A stretch of DNA of 11,742 bases from Flavobacteria bacterium RIFCSPLOWO2_12_FULL_31_7. Its GTDB lineage: Bacteria; Bacteroidota; Bacteroidia; Flavobacteriales; Flavobacteriaceae. The stretch covers positions 1 through 11,742 of the forward strand of contig MGWJ01000106.1 in the NCBI GenBank assembly GCA_001800945.1, written 5' to 3'. Below are positions 1 to 5,648 of the stretch, one piece after another. The first letter of the stretch is position 1, and the number at the start of each line of letters is the position of its first letter. A program made the translations under genes and the position numbers. Below the pieces are notes generated by a model, which made no database searches, had not been told where the DNA came from, and saw nothing but the letters and a program-made list of their open reading frames with translations.

Positions 1-539
1 TGGATTCCGTTGATGTGCATTTTTGTGTTTTCTACAATTCTTAAAATATGAGGCAATTGATGTATTGAAATACCGAATTTACTATCAATATGTCCAACTG
101 AAATATTTGCATTTCCACCAGCCATAACATGTGGATTTACCCTTATGCAAACTGGAATAGTTGGGTATTTCGTACCGAAATGTTCCAATATAGAAAGATT
201 GTCAATATTAATTTGTACACCCATTTGAGCTACTTTTTCTATTTCTTCAAATGAAACTCCATTAGGTGTATACATAATTTCTGATGGAGCAAATCCAGCA
301 TGTAAGCCTAGCAATACTTCTTCAATAGAAACGGTGTCTAAACCACAACCTTCATTTTTTAAGAGCTTTAAAATGTTGATATTAGAAAGTGCTTTAACTG
401 CATAATGAATCTTAAAACTTTCAATTTTGTTAAATGCTTTTACTAATCGGTTGTATTGTGATACAATCTTGTCTGCGTCATAAACATATAACGGACAACC
501 ATAATTTTGTGCTACTTGTAATAAATCTGAATTTTGCAT
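1..539 (-). CDS. lysA: Diaminopimelate decarboxylase, N-terminal part (cut by window edge)
   Basis: PLP-dependent fold-type III decarboxylase that converts meso-diaminopimelate to L-lysine, the last step of the DAP pathway, in the cytoplasm. The ATG is the complement of 537-539, and 179 codons are visible before the window ends. The N-terminus has the family pattern PLYVYDADKI (residues 16-25). The PLP lysine is K49 in HYAVKA (45-50), and KNEGCGLDTVS (61-71) and SKFGI (153-157) follow. The frame stops just before the expected HxHxGS phosphate-binding motif, so the C-terminal half with the substrate-binding residues is outside the window. Other alanine-racemase-fold decarboxylases (arginine, carboxynorspermidine) are possible, but the motif spacing fits LysA best. 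It is transcribed divergently from sucC, and the shared 213-bp gap carries a possible -7 box for this gene. Confidence 0.93.
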   Translation of the reverse strand, partial: MQNSDLLQVAQNYGCPLYVYDADKIVSQYNRLVKAFNKIESFKIHYAVKALSNINILKLLKNEGCGLDTVSIEEVLLGLHAGFAPSEIMYTPNGVSFEEIEKVAQMGVQINIDNLSILEHFGTKYPTIPVCIRVNPHVMAGGNANISVGHIDSKFGISIHQLPHILRIVENTKMHINGI

Positions 540-551
540 TTTTATATTTTT

Positions 552-574
552 TTTTGCAAATGTATTTTGCAAAT
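552..574. repeat. Direct repeat of a palindromic TTTGCAAA box upstream of lysA
   Basis: TTTTGCAAAT occurs at 552-561 and again at 565-574, a start-to-start distance of 13 bp. The core TTTGCAAA is itself a perfect 8-bp palindrome. The pair covers the candidate lysA -7 box, which is where a repressor operator would lie. The region is AT-rich, so chance is a real alternative. Confidence 0.35.
557..564 (-). promoter_or_regulatory. Possible -7 box of the lysA promoter
   Basis: On the minus strand this reads TACATTTG, an exact match to the Bacteroidetes -7 consensus TAnnTTTG, about 18 bases upstream of the lysA ATG. No good -33 TTG sits 17-23 bases upstream, so support is partial. The box overlaps a pair of TTTGCAAA palindromes (553-560 and 566-573). 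Confidence 0.4.
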
Positions 575-709
575 CTTTTGAAATGAAAAAATAACACAAA
601 TAAAATATAAAAACAACAATTTGTTTTATTTATAACAATAACTATACTAAATTATCAAATTTAAATCTAAAAAGAGTCGTAAAAATTAGTCATTTAAGAA
701 TTACTTTAT

Positions 710-717
710 TATTTTTG
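710..717 (+). promoter_or_regulatory. Possible -7 box of the sucC promoter
   Basis: TATTTTTG matches TAnnTTTG and would start transcription near 724, giving a leader of about 30 nt before the sucC ATG. The expected -33 region (about 686-691) shows only TTAG, not TTG, so this is a moderate candidate. Confidence 0.4.
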
Positions 718-752
718 TCCCACTTTTAAACAAGATTAACTCATACTTAATT

Positions 753-1946
753 ATGAACGTACACGAATATCAAGGTAAAGAAATATTAGCAAGCTATGGC
801 GTGCGCATTCAACGTGGTCATGTTGCAAACAATGCTGATGAAGCTGTTGAAAAAGCAAAACAATTAACTGCTGAAACTGGTACAGGTTGGCATGTTATTA
901 AAGCTCAAATTCACGCAGGTGGTCGTGGAAAAGGTGGTGGAGTTAAATTAGCTAAAAATTTAGATCAAGTTAAAGAAATTGCTGGTCAAATTATTGGTAT
1001 GGATTTAATTACGCCTCAAACACCTCCAACAGGTAAAAGAGTTCATAAAGTTTTAATTGCTGAGGATGTATATTATCCAGGTGAATCAGAAACTAAAGAA
1101 TTTTACATGTCTGTTTTGTTAAACAGAGGTAAAGGTCGTAATATGATTATGTATTCTACTGAAGGTGGAATGGATATTGAAGAAGTGGCGGAGCACACTC
1201 CACATTTAATTTTTACCGAAGAAATTGATCCATCTATTGGTTTACAAGGATTTCAAGCAAGACAGATTGCTTTTAATTTAGGTTTGTCAGGTGAGGCTTT
1301 CAAAGAAATGGTGAAATTTGTTGACGCTTTATACAAAGCTTACATTGGTTCAGACGCTACTATGTTTGAAATTAATCCAGTATTAAAAACTTCTGACAAT
1401 AAAATTATTGCTGTTGACGCTAAAGTTGATTTAGATGATAACGCTTTATTCCGTCATAAAGAATTAGCTGAAATGCGTGATGTTCGTGAAGAAAATCCTA
1501 TTGAAGTTGAAGCTAAAGAAGTTGGTTTAAATTATGTTGATTTAGATGGAACTGTTGGATGTATGGTAAACGGTGCTGGTTTAGCAATGGCTACTATGGA
1601 TTTAATTAAATATGCTGGTTTTGAACCTGCTAACTTCCTAGATGTTGGAGGAACTGCAGATGCTAAACGTGTTGAAACAGCTTTCCGTATTATTTTAAAA
1701 GATGCCAACGTAAAAGCAATTTTAATTAACATTTTTGGTGGAATTGTACGTTGCGATAGAGTAGCACAAGGAGTTGTAGACGCTTATAAAAATATGGGTG
1801 ATGCAATTAAAGTGCCAATTATTGTTCGTTTACAAGGTACAAATGCAGAAATTGCTAAAGAATTAATTGACAATTCTGGAATGCCAATTTTATCAGCGGT
1901 TCAGTTTCAAGAAGCGGCTGACCAAGTTAAAGCGGCATTATCTTAA
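753..1946 (+). CDS. sucC: Succinyl-CoA synthetase (ADP-forming) beta subunit
   Basis: Beta subunit of succinate-CoA ligase. With SucD (alpha) it interconverts succinyl-CoA and succinate with substrate-level phosphorylation in the TCA cycle. At 397 aa it is close to the usual length of about 390. The N-terminus MNVHEYQGKEIL is typical. An ATP-grasp domain covers roughly residues 1-240, with the nucleotide-binding Gly-rich stretch HAGGRGKGGG (54-63) and the metal-binding acidic/Asn pair in FEINP (205-209). The C-terminal CoA-ligase domain contains the FLDVGGTAD segment and the phosphohistidine-interacting loop GGIVRCD (329-335). The start is the first ATG and matches the family N-terminus. No sucD follows: a strong terminator lies 26 bp after the stop, so the alpha subunit must be encoded elsewhere. 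Confidence 0.97.
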   Translation: MNVHEYQGKEILASYGVRIQRGHVANNADEAVEKAKQLTAETGTGWHVIKAQIHAGGRGKGGGVKLAKNLDQVKEIAGQIIGMDLITPQTPPTGKRVHKVLIAEDVYYPGESETKEFYMSVLLNRGKGRNMIMYSTEGGMDIEEVAEHTPHLIFTEEIDPSIGLQGFQARQIAFNLGLSGEAFKEMVKFVDALYKAYIGSDATMFEINPVLKTSDNKIIAVDAKVDLDDNALFRHKELAEMRDVREENPIEVEAKEVGLNYVDLDGTVGCMVNGAGLAMATMDLIKYAGFEPANFLDVGGTADAKRVETAFRIILKDANVKAILINIFGGIVRCDRVAQGVVDAYKNMGDAIKVPIIVRLQGTNAEIAKELIDNSGMPILSAVQFQEAADQVKAALS

Positions 1947-1964
1947 TAAGAAAATAAAATAGTA

Positions 1965-1972
1965 TATATTTG
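1965..1972 (+). promoter_or_regulatory. Possible -7 box for the small membrane protein gene, upstream of the sucC terminator
   Basis: TATATTTG is an exact TAnnTTTG match lying immediately 5' of the sucC terminator hairpin. Transcription would begin around 1979, inside that hairpin, and give a leader of about 30 nt before the ATG at 2010. No TTG is visible at the -33 spacing, so the assignment is tentative. Confidence 0.35.
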
Positions 1973-2000
1973 AATCCCGGCTTTGGTCGGGATTTTTTTA
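1973..2000 (+). terminator. Rho-independent terminator of sucC
   Basis: The stem AATCCCG (1973-1979) pairs with CGGGATT (1988-1994) around an 8-nt loop, and the run of T continues to 1999. It lies 26 bp after the sucC stop and is the only GC-rich patch in this gap. Confidence 0.88.
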
Positions 2001-2009
2001 TTTCAAATT

Positions 2010-2246
2010 ATGGTAAAATATATTTTTAAAAGAGTTTTGGTTTTAATTATTCCGCTACTACTTGTATTTCTAATTACTTTTTTGACATATGATGAACATA
2101 AACATTGTGTGGAAAATGAACACAGACATGTTATGGGATATATGGGTTTCTATTTTTTTACTTTGTTCTGGCTTTCAGCTTGTGTATTTTTCTTTCTAAT
2201 TGAAATAATTTTAGAATTTTTAAAACGACGAAAATCAAAAGTTTAA
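2010..2246 (+). CDS. Small two-helix membrane protein with a His/Cys-rich loop, unknown function
   Basis: The frame is open upstream to a TTG at 1983, but that codon lies in the sucC terminator, so the ATG at 2010 is the likely start and gives 78 aa. I do not recognise a family. Helix 1 is roughly residues 8-26 (Val/Leu/Ile/Phe-rich after KYIFKR) and helix 2 roughly 44-69. The basic tail KRRKSKV suggests a cytoplasmic C-terminus by the positive-inside rule. Both ends are basic, so the loop between the helices (27-43) should face the periplasm. That loop contains H30, H32, C33, H38 and H40, arranged as HKHC-x4-HRH, which could bind a metal. No Shine-Dalgarno-like sequence is visible. The gene is small, but the hydrophobic pattern and positive ends look like a real protein rather than a random frame. 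Confidence 0.65.
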   Translation: MVKYIFKRVLVLIIPLLLVFLITFLTYDEHKHCVENEHRHVMGYMGFYFFTLFWLSACVFFFLIEIILEFLKRRKSKV

Positions 2247-2553
2247 AAATTATTGATTCCAAATTTGAAAAACTATACTTTTTTTTTAAAATTCTTTATA
2301 TTTTACTGATTTATAAATTGTTAATTGAAAGTTTTACTTTCTTAAATTGTAAATTTAATATAAAATTAGAATTTGGAATTTTACATGCTTTCCTCTTAAA
2401 ATTTCAATTTAATGCAATTTTCTAAGCTGTTTGGTTGAAATTTAATAAATCATTTATTTCTCAATTTTAAATGATGGTTAAGATTTTTTATTTGCTTTAT
2501 TTTAAATGAAATCCGACCTAGATTTGTCTTGTAAAATTTAAAAAAATCAAAGA
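2247..2553. other. AT-rich intergenic gap of 307 bp without a gene
   Basis: No open frame with coding character is seen on either strand. The only structures are a 10-bp inverted repeat (ATTCCAAATT at 2256-2265, complement at 2370-2379) that brackets about 100 bp, and a weak hairpin GAAAGT-TTT-ACTTTC at 2327-2341. Both could be chance in such AT-rich DNA. The 3' end carries the promoter candidate of the next gene. No GC-rich terminator follows the stop at 2246. Confidence 0.6.
2492..2526 (+). promoter_or_regulatory. Probable promoter of the secreted protein gene
   Basis: TAGATTTG (2519-2526) matches TAnnTTTG exactly. A TTG at 2492-2494 lies 24 bp upstream, slightly longer than the usual 17-23 bp. 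Transcription would start near 2533, about 20 nt before the ATG at 2554. Confidence 0.5.
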
Positions 2554-2901
2554 ATGAAAAAAATCATCAATTTAGTATTAGTTGTTTTTGTTTTAACAAC
2601 TTTTCATGTGTCTGCGAATAATGTAACTTCTTTTGAAGAAGATTTACCAAAAGCAGTAAAGGCTATGTCAGAAATGATAAAAAAGAATTTAGAAGATTTT
2701 GAATTTGAAAATGAAGCTTTAGTTGATGTTGTTTTTACCGTAAATTCAGATGATGAATTGGTAATTTTAAATGTAAAAACAAATGATTCTGAAATTAAAG
2801 AATACATAAAATTGACATTGAACTCATTAAAAATTGAAGATGCAAATTTATACGTTGGTAAAAATTATACCATCAAAATAAATTTTACTAAAAGCAACTA
2901 A
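2554..2901 (+). CDS. Small secreted (periplasmic) protein, unknown function, resembling a TonB C-terminal-like fold
   Basis: 115 aa with a clear Sec signal peptide: basic MKK, hydrophobic core INLVLVVFVLTTF (about residues 5-17), and probable cleavage after VSA (19-21). The mature part is about 94 aa and acidic. It has a predicted helix (about 31-50) followed by strands: VDVVFTVNSDDELVILNVKT, then a helix IKEYIKLTLNSLKI, then YTIKINF. The strand 'FTVN...DELVILNV', a helix with 'SL', and a final strand 'GKNYTIKINF' resemble the C-terminal domain of TonB and the many small flavobacterial proteins of that shape. This is a fold-level inference, and no specific function follows from it. The gene is a single unit with its own promoter candidate and a terminator 21 bp after the stop. 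Confidence 0.8.
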   Translation: MKKIINLVLVVFVLTTFHVSANNVTSFEEDLPKAVKAMSEMIKKNLEDFEFENEALVDVVFTVNSDDELVILNVKTNDSEIKEYIKLTLNSLKIEDANLYVGKNYTIKINFTKSN

Positions 2902-2922
2902 TATAATTCCGTAATACTATAG

Positions 2923-2952
2923 AAAAGAGCTCTTTTTAGGGCTCTTTTTTTT
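2923..2952. terminator. Bidirectional terminator between convergent genes
   Basis: AAAAGAGC (2923-2930) pairs with GCTCTTTT (2941-2948) around a 10-nt loop. The T run on the plus strand extends to 2952, and the A run at the 5' side gives a short T tract for the minus-strand transcript. It sits between the plus-strand gene ending at 2901 and the minus-strand gene ending at 2955. Confidence 0.85.
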
Positions 2953-2954
2953 GC

Positions 2955-3719
2955 TTAAAATCCTTCAAAAACGCCTAATCCGAATAAAGCAAAATCATAT
3001 TTCACAGGATCATTAGCATCTAAAAGTCGTAAGTTTGAATCTAATTCAAATAAAGCTTTGGCGTCGTTTTGTTTTCGAGTTAATAATAACAATTTACGAG
3101 CTACGTTTCCTGAATGTACATCTAACGGACAAGATAGAGCAGAAGTGGGGATCGATTTCCAGATTCCTAAATCGACACCGTTATTATCATTTCGAACCAT
3201 CCAACGTAAATACATATTGATTCTTTTTGCTGCTGAACCATTTAACGGATCGGAAATATGTTTTTGAGTTCTTTGCAAATGTGGAATTTCAAAAAAGGTT
3301 TTCTTGAATTCTGATATACTTTTTTGTGTAGAATTATTTTCAATATGTTTTGAAAAGATACTTTCTAAATCGGGATTAGTTTTGTAAATATGTTGTAAAG
3401 CCTTTATAAATGTAACAGCATCAGTTGCGTTAAAAGTTCTGTGTACGAAATTTGATAGTTTTTCCAGATGAATTTCTTTATGATTCATCACGAAATCATA
3501 AGGTGAATTTCCCATAATTTGCATGAGTTTATGCGAATTATTGATAATCATTTTTCGGTTTCCCCAGGCTATTGTTGCAGCTAAAAATCCTGCTATTTCT
3601 ATATCTTCTTTTTGGGAATATAAATGCGGAATTTGAACAGGATCTGAATCAATAAAATCTTTATTGTTGTATAAAACGACTTTTTCGTCTAAAAATTCTT
3701 TTAATTCTGTAAAGTTCAT
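2955..3719 (-). CDS. TIGR02757/DUF2400 family protein
   Basis: 254-aa soluble protein recognised as a member of the conserved bacterial DUF2400 (TIGR02757) family, whose function I do not know to be established. Family-like segments are the N-terminal EIAGFLAATIAWGNRKMIIN (41-60), KRINMYLRWMVRND (165-178), LGIW (184-187), SCPLDVHSGNVARKL (196-210), and the C-terminal DANDPVKYDFALFGLGVFEG (about 234-253). The segment PLDVHSGNVARKL resembles the (V/P)DTHxxRVxxR segment of HhH-GPD DNA glycosylases, where the Asp is catalytic. However, no canonical helix-hairpin-helix (LPGVGxK) is visible before it, so a glycosylase-like role is only a hypothesis. The start is ATG. The gene lies 114 bp downstream of the ABC ATPase gene on the same strand, with a palindromic element between them, and may be co-transcribed with it. 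Confidence 0.88.
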   Translation of the reverse strand: MNFTELKEFLDEKVVLYNNKDFIDSDPVQIPHLYSQKEDIEIAGFLAATIAWGNRKMIINNSHKLMQIMGNSPYDFVMNHKEIHLEKLSNFVHRTFNATDAVTFIKALQHIYKTNPDLESIFSKHIENNSTQKSISEFKKTFFEIPHLQRTQKHISDPLNGSAAKRINMYLRWMVRNDNNGVDLGIWKSIPTSALSCPLDVHSGNVARKLLLLTRKQNDAKALFELDSNLRLLDANDPVKYDFALFGLGVFEGF

Positions 3720-3742
3720 TTTGAAAAAAGGTTTTGTTTATT

Positions 3743-3801
3743 AGCCCCGATTGTAGCGGCATCTCCCGATTTTTCTTCGGGAATATAGCGAAAAGCGGGA
3801 C
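3743..3801. repeat. REP-like palindromic intergenic element
   Basis: A GC-richer structured island in the gap between two minus-strand genes. The inner hairpin is TCCCGA (3764-3769) with TCGGGA (3777-3782) around a 7-nt loop. The outer arms also pair imperfectly: CCCCGATTGTAGCGG (3745-3759) against the segment ending AGCGGGA (3787-3800), with CCCG/CGGG at the base and GC of the two AGCG cores pairing. The start AGCCCCGATTGTAGCGGCAT and the end TATAGCGAAAAGCGGGACA resemble, from memory, a dispersed element common in Flavobacterium intergenic regions. Its multicopy status cannot be seen in this window. It could also act as a transcription attenuator or mRNA stabiliser between the ATPase and DUF2400 genes. 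Confidence 0.65.
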
Positions 3802-3833
3802 AAAAAGTAAATTGAAAAACGATGCGTCTGCTT

Positions 3834-4502
3834 CTAACTTTGCAAAACACCATCAATCATTACTAATTTTCTGTCTGCCATATTCGCCAATTCTTCGTTG
3901 TGCGTTACAATTACGAATGTTTGTCCGAATTCGTCACGCAATTTGAAAAACAATTGATGTAAATTTTCTGCCGTTGTATGATCTAAATTCCCTGAAGGTT
4001 CATCAGCAAAAATTACGGCAGGCTTATTAATTAAAGCTCTTGCCACGGCTACACGTTGTTGTTCTCCACCAGAAAGTTCATTTGGTTTGTGATGAATTCT
4101 GTGCGATAATCCTAAATAATCTAATAATTTTTTCGCTTCAATTTCAACTTCTTTTTTTGGTTTATTGGCAATAAATGCTGGAATACAAACATTTTCTAAA
4201 GCTGTAAATTCGGGTAATAATTGATGAAATTGAAAGATGAATCCTAAATTCAAATTTCTAAATTTCGATAATTCTTTATCTTTTAAATTAATTATCGAAG
4301 TATCATTGATAGTTAACGAACTCGAAACATTATCTTTTTTATCTAATAAATCTAAGGTTCCTAAAATTTGTAACAAAGTTGTTTTTCCAGCACCAGAAGC
4401 ACCAACTATGGAAACAATTTCACCTTTATTGATTTGCAGACTTACGTTTTTTAAAACCTGTAAATCGCCATAATGTTTATTTATATTCGTAACTCTTATC
4501 AT
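3834..4502 (-). CDS. ABC transporter ATP-binding protein, LolD/MacB-like
   Basis: 222-aa ATPase subunit of the LolD/FtsE/MacB group, which energises permeases for lipoprotein release or efflux at the inner membrane. In order: Walker A GASGAGKTT (34-42), Q-loop FIFQFHQLLPEFTALENV, signature LSGGEQQR (143-150), Walker B AVIFADEP (162-169), and the switch His in VTHNEE (H201). The FQFHQLLPEFTALENV segment and short length fit LolD best. The frame is open back to a TTG at 4526, but the ATG at 4502 gives the family N-terminus MIRVTNINKHYG and is preferred. No permease gene is adjacent, so the membrane partner is elsewhere. A well-formed promoter lies about 65-70 bp upstream. The next gene on this strand is DUF2400. 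Confidence 0.92.
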   Translation of the reverse strand: MIRVTNINKHYGDLQVLKNVSLQINKGEIVSIVGASGAGKTTLLQILGTLDLLDKKDNVSSSLTINDTSIINLKDKELSKFRNLNLGFIFQFHQLLPEFTALENVCIPAFIANKPKKEVEIEAKKLLDYLGLSHRIHHKPNELSGGEQQRVAVARALINKPAVIFADEPSGNLDHTTAENLHQLFFKLRDEFGQTFVIVTHNEELANMADRKLVMIDGVLQS

Positions 4503-4558
4503 CTGTGAATTTTTATTGATTTTCAAAGGTCATATGGTATCGCATTATTTTAAAGGAG

Positions 4559-4576
4559 TTTGTTTACACAAACAAA
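4559..4576. promoter_or_regulatory. Perfect palindrome at the ABC ATPase transcription start
   Basis: TTTGTTT (4559-4565) and AAACAAA (4570-4576) form a 7-bp perfect inverted repeat around ACAC. It overlaps the downstream edge of the -7 box and the expected transcription start of the ATPase gene, a position typical of an operator or a short 5' hairpin. Function is inferred from position only. Confidence 0.4.
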
Positions 4577-4602
4577 TGTATGTTGCGATTTCATAACATC
4601 AA
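4573..4602 (-). promoter_or_regulatory. Promoter of the ABC ATPase gene
   Basis: On the minus strand TTG (complement of 4600-4602), a 19-bp spacer and TACATTTG (complement of 4573-4580) fit the Bacteroidetes TTG-N19-TAnnTTTG promoter exactly. Transcription would start near 4566, giving a leader of about 64 nt. Confidence 0.7.
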
Positions 4603-4676
4603 TTTGTACAAAGAAACAAAGAATTAGTGAATATTAAAATGTTTGAAACACAAATGAAAGTTAAATAATTTAATTT

Positions 4677-4806
4677 TTTGCCACGAATTATCGAATTAAA
4701 AATTGTTGCTGAATTTTACTCGAATTTATCCGCCTTTGGCGGAATCTAATTCGTATAATTTAATAAAGAAACTCAAATATATTGGAATTAGTGAATTCGT
4801 GGCAAA
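4677..4806. repeat. 130-bp palindromic, MITE/REP-like intergenic element
   Basis: The ends are a perfect 13-bp inverted repeat: TTTGCCACGAATT (4677-4689) and its complement at 4794-4806, with partial matching continuing inward. The centre is a strong hairpin TCCGCCTTTGGCGGA (4729-4743), itself flanked by a second pairing of CGAATT (4721-4726) with AATTCG (4748-4753). Short inverted ends, an internal palindrome and lack of a gene suggest a small non-autonomous mobile or dispersed element. No flanking target-site duplication was identified. It lies between the divergent ABC ATPase and msrA genes. An open frame running through it (4703-4891) is a by-product. Confidence 0.65.
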
Positions 4807-4869
4807 CTTACAACAGCTTCACAAATCTAAAAGTAAAGTTAAATCGTATATGTATGAAAGAATATTAAC

Positions 4870-4877
4870 TAAATTTG
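4870..4877 (+). promoter_or_regulatory. Possible -7 box of msrA
   Basis: TAAATTTG matches TAnnTTTG, but no TTG lies at the -33 spacing. The implied start near 4884 would leave an almost leaderless mRNA for the ATG at 4888. Weak candidate. Confidence 0.3.
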
Positions 4878-4887
4878 ATAAAAAAAG

Positions 4888-5538
4888 ATGAACTACATTG
4901 TATTATTAAGCTCGTTTTTAGGTTTGTTTTCTTGTGAAAACAAAGCGCAAACTGTAGAGAAAAAATCAGAAATTAAAACAGAAAATAAAAAAGTAATTAT
5001 GAATGATAGCATACAAGTGGCAACGTTTGCCGGAGGTTGTTTTTGGTGTACCGAAGCGATTTTTTTAGAAGTAAAAGGTGTTGAAAAAGTGGTTTCTGGT
5101 TTCACAGGCGGCTTCATTAAAAATCCAGCATATCGCGAAGTTTGTAACGGAACAACTGGTCATGCGGAAGGAATTCAAATTACTTTTAATCCGAAAGAAG
5201 TCGCCTATGAAGATTTATTAGAAATATTTTTCGCTACACACGACCCAACAACATTAAACAAACAAGGTGCTGATGTTGGAACACAATATAGAAGTGCGAT
5301 TTTTTATCATTCGCCAGAACAAAAACAAAAAGCTGAAAACTATATTCAGTTAATTGAGAAAGAAAAGTTATATGCTAAACCAGTTGTGACACAAATTGAA
5401 GAAGCTGGCGTTTTTTATTTAGCAGAAGATTATCATCAAAATTATTACAATCTGAATAAAGAACAAGGCTATTGCGAATATGTGATTGCTCCTAAGTTGG
5501 AGAAATTGAGAAAGTATTATAAGAGTAAGTTGAAATAG
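4888..5538 (+). CDS. msrA: Peptide methionine-(S)-S-oxide reductase, lipoprotein type
   Basis: MsrA reduces methionine S-sulfoxide in proteins. 216 aa: a leader (about residues 1-40) precedes the catalytic domain. The nucleophile is C51 in GGCFWC (49-54). Conserved segments are GFTGG (71-75), GHAEGIQITF (91-100), HDPTTLNKQGADVGTQYRS (118-136) and YLAEDYHQNY (177-186). C196 in GYCEYVI is the likely resolving cysteine. The N-terminus MNYIVLLSSFLGLFSC ends in a lipobox-like LFSC with Cys16, so the protein is probably a lipoprotein exported to the envelope, repairing periplasmic or surface proteins. The signal has no Lys or Arg before its hydrophobic core, which is unusual. An in-frame stop (4879-4881) excludes an upstream start, while the internal Met38 could give a cytoplasmic form. 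No msrB is adjacent. Confidence 0.95.
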   Translation: MNYIVLLSSFLGLFSCENKAQTVEKKSEIKTENKKVIMNDSIQVATFAGGCFWCTEAIFLEVKGVEKVVSGFTGGFIKNPAYREVCNGTTGHAEGIQITFNPKEVAYEDLLEIFFATHDPTTLNKQGADVGTQYRSAIFYHSPEQKQKAENYIQLIEKEKLYAKPVVTQIEEAGVFYLAEDYHQNYYNLNKEQGYCEYVIAPKLEKLRKYYKSKLK

Positions 5539-5553
5539 ATTTTATCAACACAG

Positions 5554-5580
5554 ATTTGAGAAATTTGATTAATTTGAAAA
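5554..5580 (+). repeat. Three 9-bp-spaced ATTTGA repeats
   Basis: ATTTGA occurs at 5554-5559, 5563-5568 and 5572-5577, with an exact 9-bp period, in the gap between msrA and the 99-aa membrane protein gene. It may be a degraded copy of a dispersed repeat or a chance AT-rich pattern. Confidence 0.4.
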
Positions 5581-5648
5581 TCTTTAAAATAGAAACTTGG
5601 CATTTAATTTGTATATTAGTGTTGCAAATAATTATAAATTAGAATTAA

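Noticed and set aside
1983..2009. Upstream TTG extension of the small membrane protein
   Set aside because: The added nine residues are encoded by the sucC terminator and its T run. The ATG at 2010 gives a more natural N-terminus.
2256..2379. 10-bp inverted repeat bracketing about 100 bp, considered as a mobile element
   Set aside because: The arms are AT-rich, matching does not extend beyond the core, and there is no internal structured hairpin, so chance is likely.
3035..3267. Two overlapping plus-strand frames inside the DUF2400 gene
   Set aside because: They are antisense to a conserved-family gene and have no start context or domain features.
3734..3946. 70-aa plus-strand open frame over the REP-like element and the end of the ABC ATPase gene
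   Set aside because: It is antisense to a strongly supported ABC ATPase and its first half is the palindromic element.
4503..4526. TTG extension of the ABC ATPase by eight residues
   Set aside because: The ATG at 4502 starts the protein at the normal family N-terminus MIRVTNI, and the extension is Asn/Lys-rich without conservation cues.
4703..4891. 62-aa open frame running into the msrA start (ATGA overlap)
   Set aside because: It starts at TTG inside the 130-bp palindromic element and follows its inverted-repeat sequence. Composition is not protein-like and no domain is evident.
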